From Bacillus salacetis (GTDB lineage Bacteria > Bacillota > Bacilli > Bacillales > Bacillaceae_B), in assembly GCF_003581585.1 (NCBI RefSeq), contig NZ_QXIR01000004.1:117032-181031 (forward strand): DNA of 64,000 bases, written 5' to 3'. The notes beneath the pieces were generated by a model. The model had not been told where the DNA came from. It saw nothing but the letters and a program-made list of their open reading frames with translations, and ran no database searches. Within the stretch, counting starts at the first letter, position 1; every line of letters starts with the position of its first letter. Made by a program: the position numbers and the translations under genes. Below are positions 8,427-15,989 of the stretch, piece by piece.

Positions 8427-9476
8427 TTGTTCAGAAAACGTTTCGTATTATTAGCCAGTTCACTATTCTTGATGATCGCCGGCTGTTCCAACGTTGACAA
8501 GCAAGCCGGTGAAGGGGACAAGCTCTCGTTAAAACAGGAGGACAAAGTAAAAACCGCACAAGCTGCCGCAGGCGAAACAAAGGCAAATAACGAAATAACG
8601 GTTGGTGACCAGACTTTTCATGTCATAATGTTGAACAAGGAGATCTGGGAGTACGCGAAAGCAGTTGAAAACGACTCTGCGGCAGTCAAAAAGGAAGTAT
8701 ACAGGGAGAAAGTGGTCACTCCGCTCAGAAAGCAGGTTGCCGAGGCGGATGCCCATATTTATCATGATTACTTTTCTTTCCTCTCTCCGAATACCAATAT
8801 AACGAAACTGAAGGAAAATGCGAAAGTTCTTTTGGATGACGAAGAAAGGATCCTCGAACTCGTCGAACAAGGCATTAAAGACTCCGCACAAAAAATGGCG
8901 GGAGAAGACAAGACCATCATCATTCTGCCGGTCAATCCAGATGAACGGTTTGTCATTGAAAAAATGGGAGGGCTTTCTGGCGTAGCTGTTAGCGAGGATA
9001 CAGTGGTGTTGAATTTGGACCCTTCATTTGAAGAAGAAGGATTGAAATATCTCGTCGCACACGAATACCATCATACACTGCAAACGGAAAATAGAGCTGA
9101 CAAAGCACCTTCCATTCTGGAATACTTCCTATTGGAAGGAAAAGCTGATGCATTCGCCAATAGTATATACCCTGACTATAAAGTCCCTTGGACGGAACCG
9201 TTATCTGAAAGATTACAGGAAAAAGTGTTTGATGAGCTTCGGGAGAATGGGAACGATTGGGATACTAACAGGTACTACGAATTTTTTAATGGCTATTCAA
9301 GTAAAGGCATTCCAATGTGGTCAAACTACAAGGTTGGATTTCAGGTGGTCCAAAGCTATGTGAGGAACAATCCGGATTCATCTGTAGCGGAATGGACGGC
9401 ACTCCTTCCGAAAGAGATCATTCTGGGGAGTGATTACAAGGATGTTTACGAAGAATTGGAGGCAGCTGAGGAATGA
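8427..9476 (+). CDS. DUF2268-like lipoprotein, predicted zinc metalloprotease
   Basis: Secreted lipoprotein of about 349 residues. The signal peptide ends in the lipobox MIAGC (Cys20). The catalytic HExxH is HEYHH at about 212-216, and a glutamate in LEGKADAF about 28 residues later is a likely third zinc ligand, the pattern of the DUF2268 (PF10026) family. Start: GGAGGGG at 8414-8420 fits TTG 8427 with a 6-nt gap, whereas ATG 8412 overlaps that RBS and has none. It overlaps the next gene by 4 bp (ATGA). A close paralogue lies at 53575; both end in a conserved GxPMWxNYKxGF segment. Substrate unknown. Confidence 0.82.
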   Translation: MFRKRFVLLASSLFLMIAGCSNVDKQAGEGDKLSLKQEDKVKTAQAAAGETKANNEITVGDQTFHVIMLNKEIWEYAKAVENDSAAVKKEVYREKVVTPLRKQVAEADAHIYHDYFSFLSPNTNITKLKENAKVLLDDEERILELVEQGIKDSAQKMAGEDKTIIILPVNPDERFVIEKMGGLSGVAVSEDTVVLNLDPSFEEEGLKYLVAHEYHHTLQTENRADKAPSILEYFLLEGKADAFANSIYPDYKVPWTEPLSERLQEKVFDELRENGNDWDTNRYYEFFNGYSSKGIPMWSNYKVGFQVVQSYVRNNPDSSVAEWTALLPKEIILGSDYKDVYEELEAAEE

Positions 9477-10090
9477 TATCTTTTTTAGGGACTCCGAGAA
9501 TTGAGACCGGCCGGTTAATCCTTGAGAAGTTTACCCTGCATGACGCCCAGAACGCTTTTGACCGCTGGCTTTCCGATGAACGGGTATCTGATAATCGTGT
9601 CAGTGCAGCGCACAGAATCCTCTCCCAAACAGAGGAGCGGGTAAACGGCATAGTCTCTCAATATGCGAATGAAAACTTCTGCTATTGGGCCATCAAGCTG
9701 AAACACAGCGGAGAATTAATCGGGGAAATTGATTTATATGATTTTGATGAAAGCACCGGTAATTGTGAAGTAAGCTATTCCCTTGGATTTCAATGGTGGA
9801 ACCATGGCTACGGAACCGAGGCATTGAAGGAGGTCCTTGCTTTTGCTTTCAGGAAAATGAATGTACATAAGGTGGCGGCTGCCCATAACACTGACAATCC
9901 TGCTTCCGGCAGGGTGATGAGCAAGGCAGGCATGGTGAGAGAAGGAGTCATCAGGCATATGATCCGAAACGCTAAGAATCAGTATAAAGACTGCGCTGTC
10001 TATGGGATTCTTCAAGAGGAGTACGTGTATAAGGGGGAAAGGTTGAAGGACGAATTCCAAAGGGGGTACATGGCTGATTCATGTTTATAA
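9473..10090 (+). CDS. GNAT N-acetyltransferase, RimJ/RimL type
   Basis: Cytoplasmic acetyl-CoA-dependent acetyltransferase of about 205 residues. It begins with the typical IETGRLILEKF strand, and the acetyl-CoA-binding region is QWWNHGYGTEALKEVLAFAF, followed by NTDNPASGRVMSKAGM and REG. It is coupled to the lipoprotein gene by an ATGA overlap. Acceptor unknown; in this family it can be a ribosomal-protein N-terminus or a small molecule. Confidence 0.87.
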   Translation: MISFLGTPRIETGRLILEKFTLHDAQNAFDRWLSDERVSDNRVSAAHRILSQTEERVNGIVSQYANENFCYWAIKLKHSGELIGEIDLYDFDESTGNCEVSYSLGFQWWNHGYGTEALKEVLAFAFRKMNVHKVAAAHNTDNPASGRVMSKAGMVREGVIRHMIRNAKNQYKDCAVYGILQEEYVYKGERLKDEFQRGYMADSCL

Positions 10091-10248
10091 ACGAAAAATT
10101 GCTACTGCCCATTTGATCTTAAGTTCATTTTAAAAGAATGACGTCGTATCCGTTGCCGAGATTTGTAACAATAATAATCTTTTTAGTAGGCCATCTTCTG
10201 ATAATTGTTGCTTTTAAAGAATTTTACCCAATACCCTAGTGCACAGGC

Positions 10249-10372
10249 GATTGGAGCGGAAGACGTGCGACCTCCTGCGGGACTAGCGGGACAGATGAGA
10301 CCCCGCAGGCGAAGCTGAGGAGGCTCAGCGCCCGCCCCGCGGAGTCGTGCGTCTGGAGCGGAAATCCATTAC
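10249..10372. repeat. Dispersed GC-rich palindromic repeat of Bacillaceae type
   Basis: About 120 bp, much richer in GC than its surroundings, with near-direct outer copies TTGGAGCGGAA / CTGGAGCGGAAA, and inside them inverted segments GACGTGCGAC / GTCGTGCGTC and CCTGCGGG / CCCGCAGG. From memory this closely matches an intergenic repeat widespread in Bacillaceae genomes; its role is unknown. It directly precedes a GNAT pseudogene. A possible left end of the MITE family (GGCC at 10189, TTGTTGCTTTT at 10205) is also next to it. Confidence 0.8.
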
Positions 10373-10392
10373 TTTTAAACAACAAAAATTCA

Positions 10393-10820
10393 CGAAAACG
10401 TGTTAGAAACACCCTGTACTTACCCTAACCTTATTCAGTCAATGATGCCAGGGACTGGAGAGCAAGTCATCAAGCAAATTTTAAGCACAATCAATTATAT
10501 GAATTTGCCGTTACAGACAAAACTTCAGGAGAACTATTCGGAGCCATTGCCTTATCAAATAACCAAAAGTTCAAAAACGGCGAAATTGCATATTGGATCG
10601 GAGAACCTTATTGGGGGAAAGGCTATGCAACAGAAGCTGCGGAAGCAATAGTTGAGAGATGGATTATCATAAAGTATACGCACGCCATTTTGGATCGAAT
10701 CCTTCTTCCGGAAGGGTCCTGCAAAAAATCGGGATGAAAAAAGAAGGTTTGCTTAAAGAACATGTGCTGAAAGAGGGGGGATTTGAAGATCTTATACATT
10801 ACGGGAAAATTAAAGTTTAG
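10393..10820 (+). pseudogene. Decayed GNAT acetyltransferase (RimJ/RimL type)
   Basis: Two frames together encode most of an acetyltransferase. The first reads NTLYLP, a TAA stop where His is usual, then PYSVNDARDWRASHQ, LYEFAVTDKTSGELFGAIAL and WGKGYATEAAEAIVER. After about 10655 the match shifts frame to DYHKVYARHFGSNPSSGR, VLQKIGMKKEGLL and a final HYGKIKV stop. So there is at least one nonsense change and one frameshift, and the N-terminal 30 or so codons are missing, with the palindromic repeat at 10249-10372 in their place. It is not the same protein as the intact acetyltransferase at 9473. Confidence 0.85.
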
Positions 10821-10847
10821 CAACTGATAAAAAGGAGCTTAATACCA

Positions 10848-11762
10848 TTGAACCTAACGAATGGAGAATACCTTGTTGAGATAAATGGAATTCAGCATTG
10901 GGTCAAGATAGAGGGCAGCGAACAAGAAACGACTCCGCTGGTCATCCTTCATGGTGGTCCAGGCGGAAATCATTATGTCTTTGAAAGGACGGCCGGGCCA
11001 TTATTATCTAAATCCCGGACTCTTGTATATTATGAACAGCGCGGTTGCGGGAGGTCAGGTTTCCCGGTATCAGAAAATGACTATTCGATCGAGCTTCTGG
11101 TAAAGGACTTTATTGAAATCATGAAATGGTTGAAGGTGGAAAGGGTGGATTTGCTGGGGTATTCATTCGGCGGGGAACTGGCACTCGAAATTGCCTATGC
11201 TCACCCGGAATCAATCAATGAAATCATCCTTTCAGGCCCAAGTTTAATGGACTTAGATATTCACAAAGTAGTTCAGATAGCAGGTTTTTTAACAGTTGCC
11301 AACTCCCTGTTTGCAGTGAAGGGACTAGAAATCCTTGGGGTGGAAGAATTATACAAGCGCGTTTGGGAGCTTGCCAGCACAGAAATGGTGGATGCCCTGT
11401 TATTTGAAAACCAGGAGATCGCCCGGAAGAACCGGCAGTGGTGGGAAGAGAGCAAATTAAGGAATACGGGGTTACTTGCCAAGGGATTGCAAACAAATCC
11501 TGTGACAACGCCTTTAGTCTCCCGTCTTAAAGGTATTTGTAATCCCGTATTGATCATTACGGGAATCTTTGACAGAAACACAGGTATTCCCGTGTCCAAA
11601 ATCATTCATGGAAATCTGCCTGACAGCCGGATGGTTACTTTTGACAGAAGTGCCCATTTTCCCGACCTTGAGGAAACGGATAAATTTGTGGAAGTCATTA
11701 ATGGATTTCTCATCAAACGTGTTTCAAATATTAATCCGGCAGAGGGACATCAAATACAATGA
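10848..11762 (+). CDS. Alpha/beta hydrolase, proline iminopeptidase type
   Basis: Cytoplasmic hydrolase of about 304 residues resembling proline iminopeptidases, which remove N-terminal proline from peptides. The oxyanion motif HGGPGG is at 35-40, the nucleophile elbow GYSFGG has Ser106, the acid is in GIFDRNTG and the catalytic His in SAHFPD near the C-terminus. EQRGCGRSG after strand 4 is also typical of the family. Start is TTG 10848 with AAAGGAG 10 nt upstream. The 3' end overlaps the convergent gene by 32 bp. Confidence 0.85.
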   Translation: MNLTNGEYLVEINGIQHWVKIEGSEQETTPLVILHGGPGGNHYVFERTAGPLLSKSRTLVYYEQRGCGRSGFPVSENDYSIELLVKDFIEIMKWLKVERVDLLGYSFGGELALEIAYAHPESINEIILSGPSLMDLDIHKVVQIAGFLTVANSLFAVKGLEILGVEELYKRVWELASTEMVDALLFENQEIARKNRQWWEESKLRNTGLLAKGLQTNPVTTPLVSRLKGICNPVLIITGIFDRNTGIPVSKIIHGNLPDSRMVTFDRSAHFPDLEETDKFVEVINGFLIKRVSNINPAEGHQIQ

Positions 11763-12246
11763 ATAAGACGGCAATTATGAACATAGAAGACAGCCAGGCA
11801 GTCCAGGGTTTCCACTTATGAAGCATCAGGATTGAAAAAGTGGCCAAATTGAATAAGAGGGACCAGAGAAGCGACCATCCATGATGGTGTTTAATGCTAT
11901 CACCCAGGTAGGCGACGATCTCAACACACTCAAAGAGGAGAGCCCATAGAATGATCCAGAAGATTCTATGAAGCATTGATTTGGGCATACGGCCAAGGAA
12001 GATCACAATGGCAAAAGGGTAGGCAAGGAAGGCAATACCGGTTGCGATGAGTGTATGGGTGGGGAGGATGAAGCGGTCAATCCAAACAGGCTTGAATTCC
12101 CAGACACGGTAATCAGATAGAAGGGATTCGTATAGAAGGTCCCCGATTATCCAGAAGAGCAGGGTTGGGTAGTAGTCTTTCCAGTTCTTCCAGTCCCCGA
12201 AAATCAAGCCCAAAATGATGAAAAAGAGTAAAAATGATGTCTGCAT
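11731..12246 (-). CDS. CBO0543-family membrane protein
   Basis: Polytopic membrane protein, 171 residues and about five hydrophobic segments, of the Firmicute family annotated CBO0543, which has no established function. Typical elements are YYPTLLFWIIGDLLYE and the WEFKPVWIDRFILPTHT loop. AGGGATGG precedes ATG 12246. It converges on the peptidase gene with overlapping 3' ends and is divergent from cwlJ. Confidence 0.75.
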   Translation of the reverse strand: MQTSFLLFFIILGLIFGDWKNWKDYYPTLLFWIIGDLLYESLLSDYRVWEFKPVWIDRFILPTHTLIATGIAFLAYPFAIVIFLGRMPKSMLHRIFWIILWALLFECVEIVAYLGDSIKHHHGWSLLWSLLFNLATFSILMLHKWKPWTAWLSSMFIIAVLFIVFDVPLPD

Positions 12247-12380
12247 ATGAATCCATCCCTAAATGTCGTATGCCATATAGTATGCACTAACCAACATGGA
12301 TTATTTTTTATTTGTCCATTCTCTACAGCCTGAAAGTTACCCCTTTGTTTGTAAATAATGACATCAACGCAAGCATTTTT

Positions 12381-12388
12381 CATACACT
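12381..12388 (+). promoter_or_regulatory. Possible sigma-E -10 element for cwlJ
   Basis: CATACACT fits the sigma-E -10 consensus CATACANT just upstream of cwlJ, whose B. subtilis relative is made in the mother cell. The -35 region is weak and the implied leader is very short, so this is tentative. Confidence 0.3.
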
Positions 12389-12406
12389 ATTTTTGAGGTG
12401 AGAAAA

Positions 12407-12844
12407 ATGCCAAGAGTTAAATACAGAGATGCAGATGTGGCGTTGATGGCGAGGATGATGAGGGCGGAAGCCGAAGGTGAAGGAAAGCAAGGGATGCTGT
12501 ATGTTGGTAACGTTATCGTGAATCGTGCAGTGGCCGATTGTTTGGATTTCAAGGATGTGCGGACAATCAATGATGTCATTTTTCAGGTGCAGGGAGGGAA
12601 TTATTCCTTCGAAGCTGTACAGAAAGGGAATCTTTTTTATAACAGGGCGAGGTCCGTAGAGAAAAGATTAGCGAAGCAGAATTTGGATTATTGGAGACAG
12701 CACCCGGGCAAATATGCTCTCTGGTATTTCAATCCCTACGCACCGTGCCCTCCAACATGGTACGGCCAGCCATTTGCTGGACAGTTTAAGAATCATTGTT
12801 ACTATGAGCCGGCAGCCGGAACCTGTGCAAGTGTTTATACATGA
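12407..12844 (+). CDS. cwlJ: Spore cortex-lytic hydrolase CwlJ
   Basis: Cell-wall hydrolase of the Hydrolase_2 (PF07486) family that degrades spore cortex peptidoglycan during germination. It is about 145 residues, close to the 142 of B. subtilis CwlJ, with no signal peptide and no peptidoglycan-binding domain, which separates it from SleB. The hallmark RAEAEGEGKQGMLYVGNVI is near the N-terminus (Glu21 is the likely catalytic acid), followed by RTINDVIFQ, FYNRARSVEKRLA and the C-terminal LWYFNPYAPCPPTW. ATG 12407 is preferred because GAGGTG ends 6 nt before it; GTG 12398 overlaps that RBS. No gerQ beside it. Confidence 0.93.
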   Translation: MPRVKYRDADVALMARMMRAEAEGEGKQGMLYVGNVIVNRAVADCLDFKDVRTINDVIFQVQGGNYSFEAVQKGNLFYNRARSVEKRLAKQNLDYWRQHPGKYALWYFNPYAPCPPTWYGQPFAGQFKNHCYYEPAAGTCASVYT

Positions 12845-12877
12845 AGCAACACAGCGATACAATCCATACATTTTCAC

Positions 12878-12912
12878 AAGGAACCTTCCAGGCTGATGGG
12901 GGTTCTTTTTTT
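12878..12912 (+). terminator. Rho-independent terminator after cwlJ
   Basis: AGGAACC pairs with GGTTCTT across a 15-nt loop, continuing into a T-run. Confidence 0.65.
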
Positions 12913-12924
12913 CATCTCATTGAG

Positions 12925-13050
12925 TAAATTTTGCTGCTATAAATTAAAATTTCAAGGAAGAAAAGGACTGCTTACCTTTATTCGAGAGAAAAAAGTAGAG
13001 GGGAATCCCGGCTCTTGATTTCTTTCCGTATACAACACTTTAAAAATTCG
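12925..13050 (-). mobile_element. MITE copy B (degraded, inverted)
   Basis: Reading left to right it keeps TTGCTGCTATAAATT, AAATTTCAAGGAAGAAAAGG, TTCGAGAG, GGGGAATCCCGGC and CTTTCCGTATACAAC. These are the order and spacing of an inverted copy, with a deletion between the AAATTTCAA and GGAA blocks. Ends and target duplication are not recognisable. Confidence 0.5.
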
Positions 13051-13201
13051 GTTTAATAAACAAATGGATGGGGAGCTTTTTTTCTGAAAACAAACTTACA
13101 CTGGAATGGCCAGGCAAAAGTGGATGGTAAACCGGCTGGTTATGCTGTACTCTAGGAGTTGAACGGTTGATCAACAGTAAATTATGAACAGGAGAGAAAA
13201 A

Positions 13202-13723
13202 ATGACTATATATATTGAAAAATTAGTGAAGCCAACTCAAGCTATTGCGGAGTCTTTTAACCGCTGGGAAAATGATCCTGCCCTCATACCTCTCATACGT
13301 CCAAGCCAGAGTATAGAGGAGTTAAATCGAAGGCAGGAAGTCACTGTTGAAGAATTGACGAAAAGGCTGGAGAATCACAAATATTTTTTAATTTATTTGG
13401 ATGACTTGCTGGTTGGTGAAATGAACTACATGGTCGATCCCGGCCATCTTTTTAAAAAAGAAGAAGGGACTGCGTGGATGGGTATCACGATCGGCGAAGC
13501 AGAAGGACGCGGAAAAGGGGTCGGCTATCTGGCTGTAGAACATTTGGCGAATCAGGCACGGAATGAAGGGCTGAAGCGGGTAGAGCTTGGAGTATTTGAA
13601 TTTAATGAACAGGCATTTAGGTTATATGAAAAATCAGGCTTTAAGAAAATAGGTGTCGTGAGGGACTTTACGTATTGGCAGGGGCGTATGTGGAATGACA
13701 TCCGCATGGAGAAATATTTGTGA
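13202..13723 (+). CDS. GNAT N-acetyltransferase
   Basis: Acetyltransferase of about 173 residues. The acetyl-CoA-binding region is ITIGEAEGRGKGVGYLAVEHL (about 99-119), followed by VFEFNEQAFRLYEKSGFKKIG, typical of RimJ-like enzymes. ATG 13202 is preferred to ATG 13184 because AGGAGAG is 5 nt upstream of the former. The next gene follows after 21 bp. Acceptor unknown. Confidence 0.85.
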   Translation: MTIYIEKLVKPTQAIAESFNRWENDPALIPLIRPSQSIEELNRRQEVTVEELTKRLENHKYFLIYLDDLLVGEMNYMVDPGHLFKKEEGTAWMGITIGEAEGRGKGVGYLAVEHLANQARNEGLKRVELGVFEFNEQAFRLYEKSGFKKIGVVRDFTYWQGRMWNDIRMEKYL

Positions 13724-13744
13724 AAAGGGAGAGGGATGGAACAC

Positions 13745-14038
13745 ATGAAAATCAATCTTGTGCTTTTCCTTGCATCCAATCATGAAGCAGGCAAAATGGA
13801 AACGTTGATGAAAACATTCGAGTCCGATTTCCGCCCTGTAAAAGGGGACATTCTTGATGATCCAGGGTTTGATCCGGATTACCACAATGGCTACGAAGTG
13901 GTGAAAGTCACAATCGATTACTCACAGGACTTATGCTGGGTATCATTGACTCCGCTTGCCATCGACCTGGTACACTTAAGTTTTGATACATATATTAAGA
14001 AATTGAGAACAAATGGATGGAATACTTTAACGCTTTAA
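13745..14038 (+). CDS. Hypothetical protein
   Basis: Small soluble acidic protein of about 97 residues; family not recognised. It has no signal or membrane segment. Notable stretches are FESDFRPVKGDILDDPGF and a DLCWVSLTPLAIDLVHLSF strand/helix. GGGAGAGGG ends 9 nt before ATG 13745; ATG 13736 directly abuts that RBS and is less likely. It lies 21 bp after the GNAT gene, probably in one operon. Confidence 0.65.
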   Translation: MKINLVLFLASNHEAGKMETLMKTFESDFRPVKGDILDDPGFDPDYHNGYEVVKVTIDYSQDLCWVSLTPLAIDLVHLSFDTYIKKLRTNGWNTLTL

Positions 14039-14043
14039 CGCAG

Positions 14044-14082
14044 CCGGGGACAGTCCCCGGTTTTAAAGTCCCCGGTTTTAAA
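14044..14082 (+). terminator. Terminator-like hairpin with a 15-bp tandem duplication
   Basis: CCGGGGA-CAG-TCCCCGG is a short-loop hairpin followed by TTTT. Its 3' half plus the tail (GTCCCCGGTTTTAAA) is duplicated in tandem at 14053-14067 and 14068-14082, which gives a second possible pairing partner. Confidence 0.55.
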
Positions 14083-14163
14083 TTGAAGGTTTTTGAAACC
14101 TTTTGGATTGTTATGTCGTCAAATCCTAAACGAAGTGGAAATAAATTCAAAAGGTGGAAGACT

Positions 14164-14472
14164 ATGAAAAAGAATCTGGTTGGAACGATTGTGACAGCAG
14201 CAATCCTAAGTATCCTGGTTTGGGTTGGAAGCATCCTGTTTTTATTCTCCTATAAGGAATGGAGCTTTTTTATCGGTTTTACGCTGACTATCGTCGTTTT
14301 CTTCTTCAGCAGCAGCGGCGGCATCACATCACAAATGGCGAACCTGTCTGCGAGCCGTGCCTATGGAAAGGTACAAAAGGACAGCGGACTGAAGGCGAAT
14401 GTAGGTTTTGTCTTTTACGGAATAGTTTTGTTCACGGTCGTCAGCCTTGTCGTTCAGATCATCACTTATTAA
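14164..14472 (+). CDS. Small membrane protein, unrecognised
   Basis: About 102 residues with three hydrophobic segments (roughly 6-28, 33-50, 78-100) and a short polar loop between the last two. Family not recognised. ATG 14164 follows AAGGTGG by 6 nt; the frame is open from 14017 but the upstream part crosses the GTCCCCGG hairpin and is unlikely to be coding. Confidence 0.65.
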   Translation: MKKNLVGTIVTAAILSILVWVGSILFLFSYKEWSFFIGFTLTIVVFFFSSSGGITSQMANLSASRAYGKVQKDSGLKANVGFVFYGIVLFTVVSLVVQIITY

Positions 14473-14498
14473 TCATTGAAAAGAGAACAAATAAAATG

Positions 14499-14731
14499 AT
14501 GCAGTTCTTCAGCAAATATCCCTACATTCACTGAGTGTTTCAGGTATCGGGAACATGAAAGTCCAGAAGAAGTAAAACAAGCCTGTGGAAGAAAAGTGGC
14601 CGCTGATTGTTACGAAGAGTACGGGAAGGTGAATGCATTCCTTGAAGCGGCTAATGGTCTTTTCTCTACCCCCTGGAAAGGTCATTTAAGTACCGTCCCT
14701 GCTCATGTATTTTGCTGCTTTCGGAAATAAC
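14499..14731 (+). other. Open frame without a good start, possible gene remnant
   Basis: An open stretch reads ECFRYREHESPEEVKQACG, RKVAADCYEEYGKVNAFL and EAANGLFSTPWKGHL before a TAA. Its composition looks protein-like, but there is no ATG or RBS at the front and I cannot name a family. The end (TTTTGCTGCTTTCGGAAATA) resembles part of the MITE, so the frame may have been cut by such an element. Confidence 0.25.
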
Positions 14732-14790
14732 TTAAGATAAAGATTTTCAACCTCTCCCCCTATACCTGGACTTTGGGTGAATTGATTAAA

Positions 14791-14980
14791 AGCCGTTTTT
14801 CGTTTATATTGTTGTGTCCGGAAAAATCTCAGGTGTCGAATTTTTTGACTGTATTCAAAGGTTTTACTCTCGAAAAGGACGAGCAGCTATTTCTTTCCTG
14901 CCCACCGGGATTTTCATAATATTTAACAGGATAATAGTTGAAATTTATATGGCATATCAACAAAGTTTACGAAAAGAGCC
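14791..14980 (+). mobile_element. MITE copy C with perfect 8-bp target duplication
   Basis: 190-bp copy flanked on both sides by TGATTAAA (14783-14790 and 14981-14988). Its left end reads AGCCGTTTTTCG and its right end TTTACGAAAAGAGCC. The insertion lies 21 bp before the amj start codon, and the right-hand target copy runs into that gene's RBS (AAAAGAGGG). Confidence 0.9.
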
Positions 14981-15001
14981 TGATTAAAAGAGGGTAGTCT
15001 A

Positions 15002-15817
15002 ATGGAATTCCTTACTGGAAAATTAATAATGATTGCTTTGTTCATTTTTACTATACATACGATTGAAACCCTGGCTTATGCGGTAAGGCTGTCGGGAGCC
15101 AGAGTGAAAATGATAGCATCCGCCTTATCACTCTTTAACATCATGGTCATCGTCTCAAGATTGGCTAATATGATGCAGCAGCCCTATACAGGCAGTCTTA
15201 TTGATAATGCACCGGAAGAGAATGCACTGGGATTTGTGGAAGGGCAATTCCGGATTCTCATTGGTGCTTCGACAGCAGGGACTGTCCTTGGGGTCATTTT
15301 GTTACCCACTTTTATAGCGCTTTTTTCCAGGGCTATCATTCATTTATCCGAGGAAAAAGGTTCTGTACCTTCCTTGATGAAAAGGATATTTTCACTGCAG
15401 TACATAAAGCGTGGAATTCAACACTTCAGCCTTCCCAAGTTTTCCTATTTGGAGAATACCAGCGTAAAGGATATCCCAATCAGGCTGTTCTGTGTGAATA
15501 TGGTCATCACCGCCATTTATACAATCGGGGTCCTGGCTTCTTTATACGCGGCATTGCTTGTTCCCGATCGATCCAATACTGCTGTTATGGCCTCAGGACT
15601 TATCAACGGTATTGCGACGATATTACTGGTGATTTTCATTGATCCGAAGTTGTCGGTAATCGCGGACGATGTCGTCAACAAAAGGGGAAGCTACAGCAAG
15701 CTGAAAAACATGTCATTGATGATGGTCACTTCCAGATTGCTGGGGACACTACTTGCTCAGCTCCTGTTTGTCTGGGGAGCGAAATACATAGCATGGTCCA
15801 CTCAATTCATTGTTTAG
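15002..15817 (+). CDS. amj: Lipid II flippase Amj
   Basis: Polytopic membrane protein of 271 residues matching Amj (YdaH) of B. subtilis, the alternate lipid II flippase that can substitute for MurJ. Recognisable parts are the N-terminal IHTIETLAYAVRLSGARVK, the NMMQQPYTGSLIDNA loop, GQFRILIGASTAGTVLG and the C-terminal FIDPKLSVIADDVVN. RBS AAAGAGGG precedes ATG 15002. A MITE lies immediately upstream, so any native promoter must be beyond it or has been replaced by it. In B. subtilis amj is sigma-M dependent; I see no clear sigma-M site in the remaining 20 bp. Confidence 0.88.
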   Translation: MEFLTGKLIMIALFIFTIHTIETLAYAVRLSGARVKMIASALSLFNIMVIVSRLANMMQQPYTGSLIDNAPEENALGFVEGQFRILIGASTAGTVLGVILLPTFIALFSRAIIHLSEEKGSVPSLMKRIFSLQYIKRGIQHFSLPKFSYLENTSVKDIPIRLFCVNMVITAIYTIGVLASLYAALLVPDRSNTAVMASGLINGIATILLVIFIDPKLSVIADDVVNKRGSYSKLKNMSLMMVTSRLLGTLLAQLLFVWGAKYIAWSTQFIV

Positions 15818-15863
15818 TTAGATTAAATGAAATGCTATCACTAAATATTCAGAGGTGTATTGA

Positions 15864-15968
15864 ATGGAATCTTCCTGGCAGACTACCATTCTTTCAGCTC
15901 TGATTATAACCTTGGTATCCGGATGGGACTATTACATAAAAAACAAGCATATGTTCAAATCCTTATAA
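15864..15968 (+). CDS. Small membrane peptide (34 aa), resembles a PgsA C-terminus
   Basis: ATG 15864 follows AGAGGTG and opens a 34-residue frame with one hydrophobic helix (ILSALIITLVSGWDYYIKN). The TLVSGWDYYIKN part resembles, from memory, the last helix of phosphatidylglycerophosphate synthase PgsA. It could be a true small membrane protein or a remnant. It lies between amj and a kinase-like gene, all on the same strand. Confidence 0.45.
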   Translation: MESSWQTTILSALIITLVSGWDYYIKNKHMFKSL

Positions 15969-15989
15969 AGCAATGAAGAAGGGGAATCC

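Noticed and set aside
10400..10651. 83-residue frame over the GNAT pseudogene
   Set aside because: It is the wrong frame; the family match is in the neighbouring frames.
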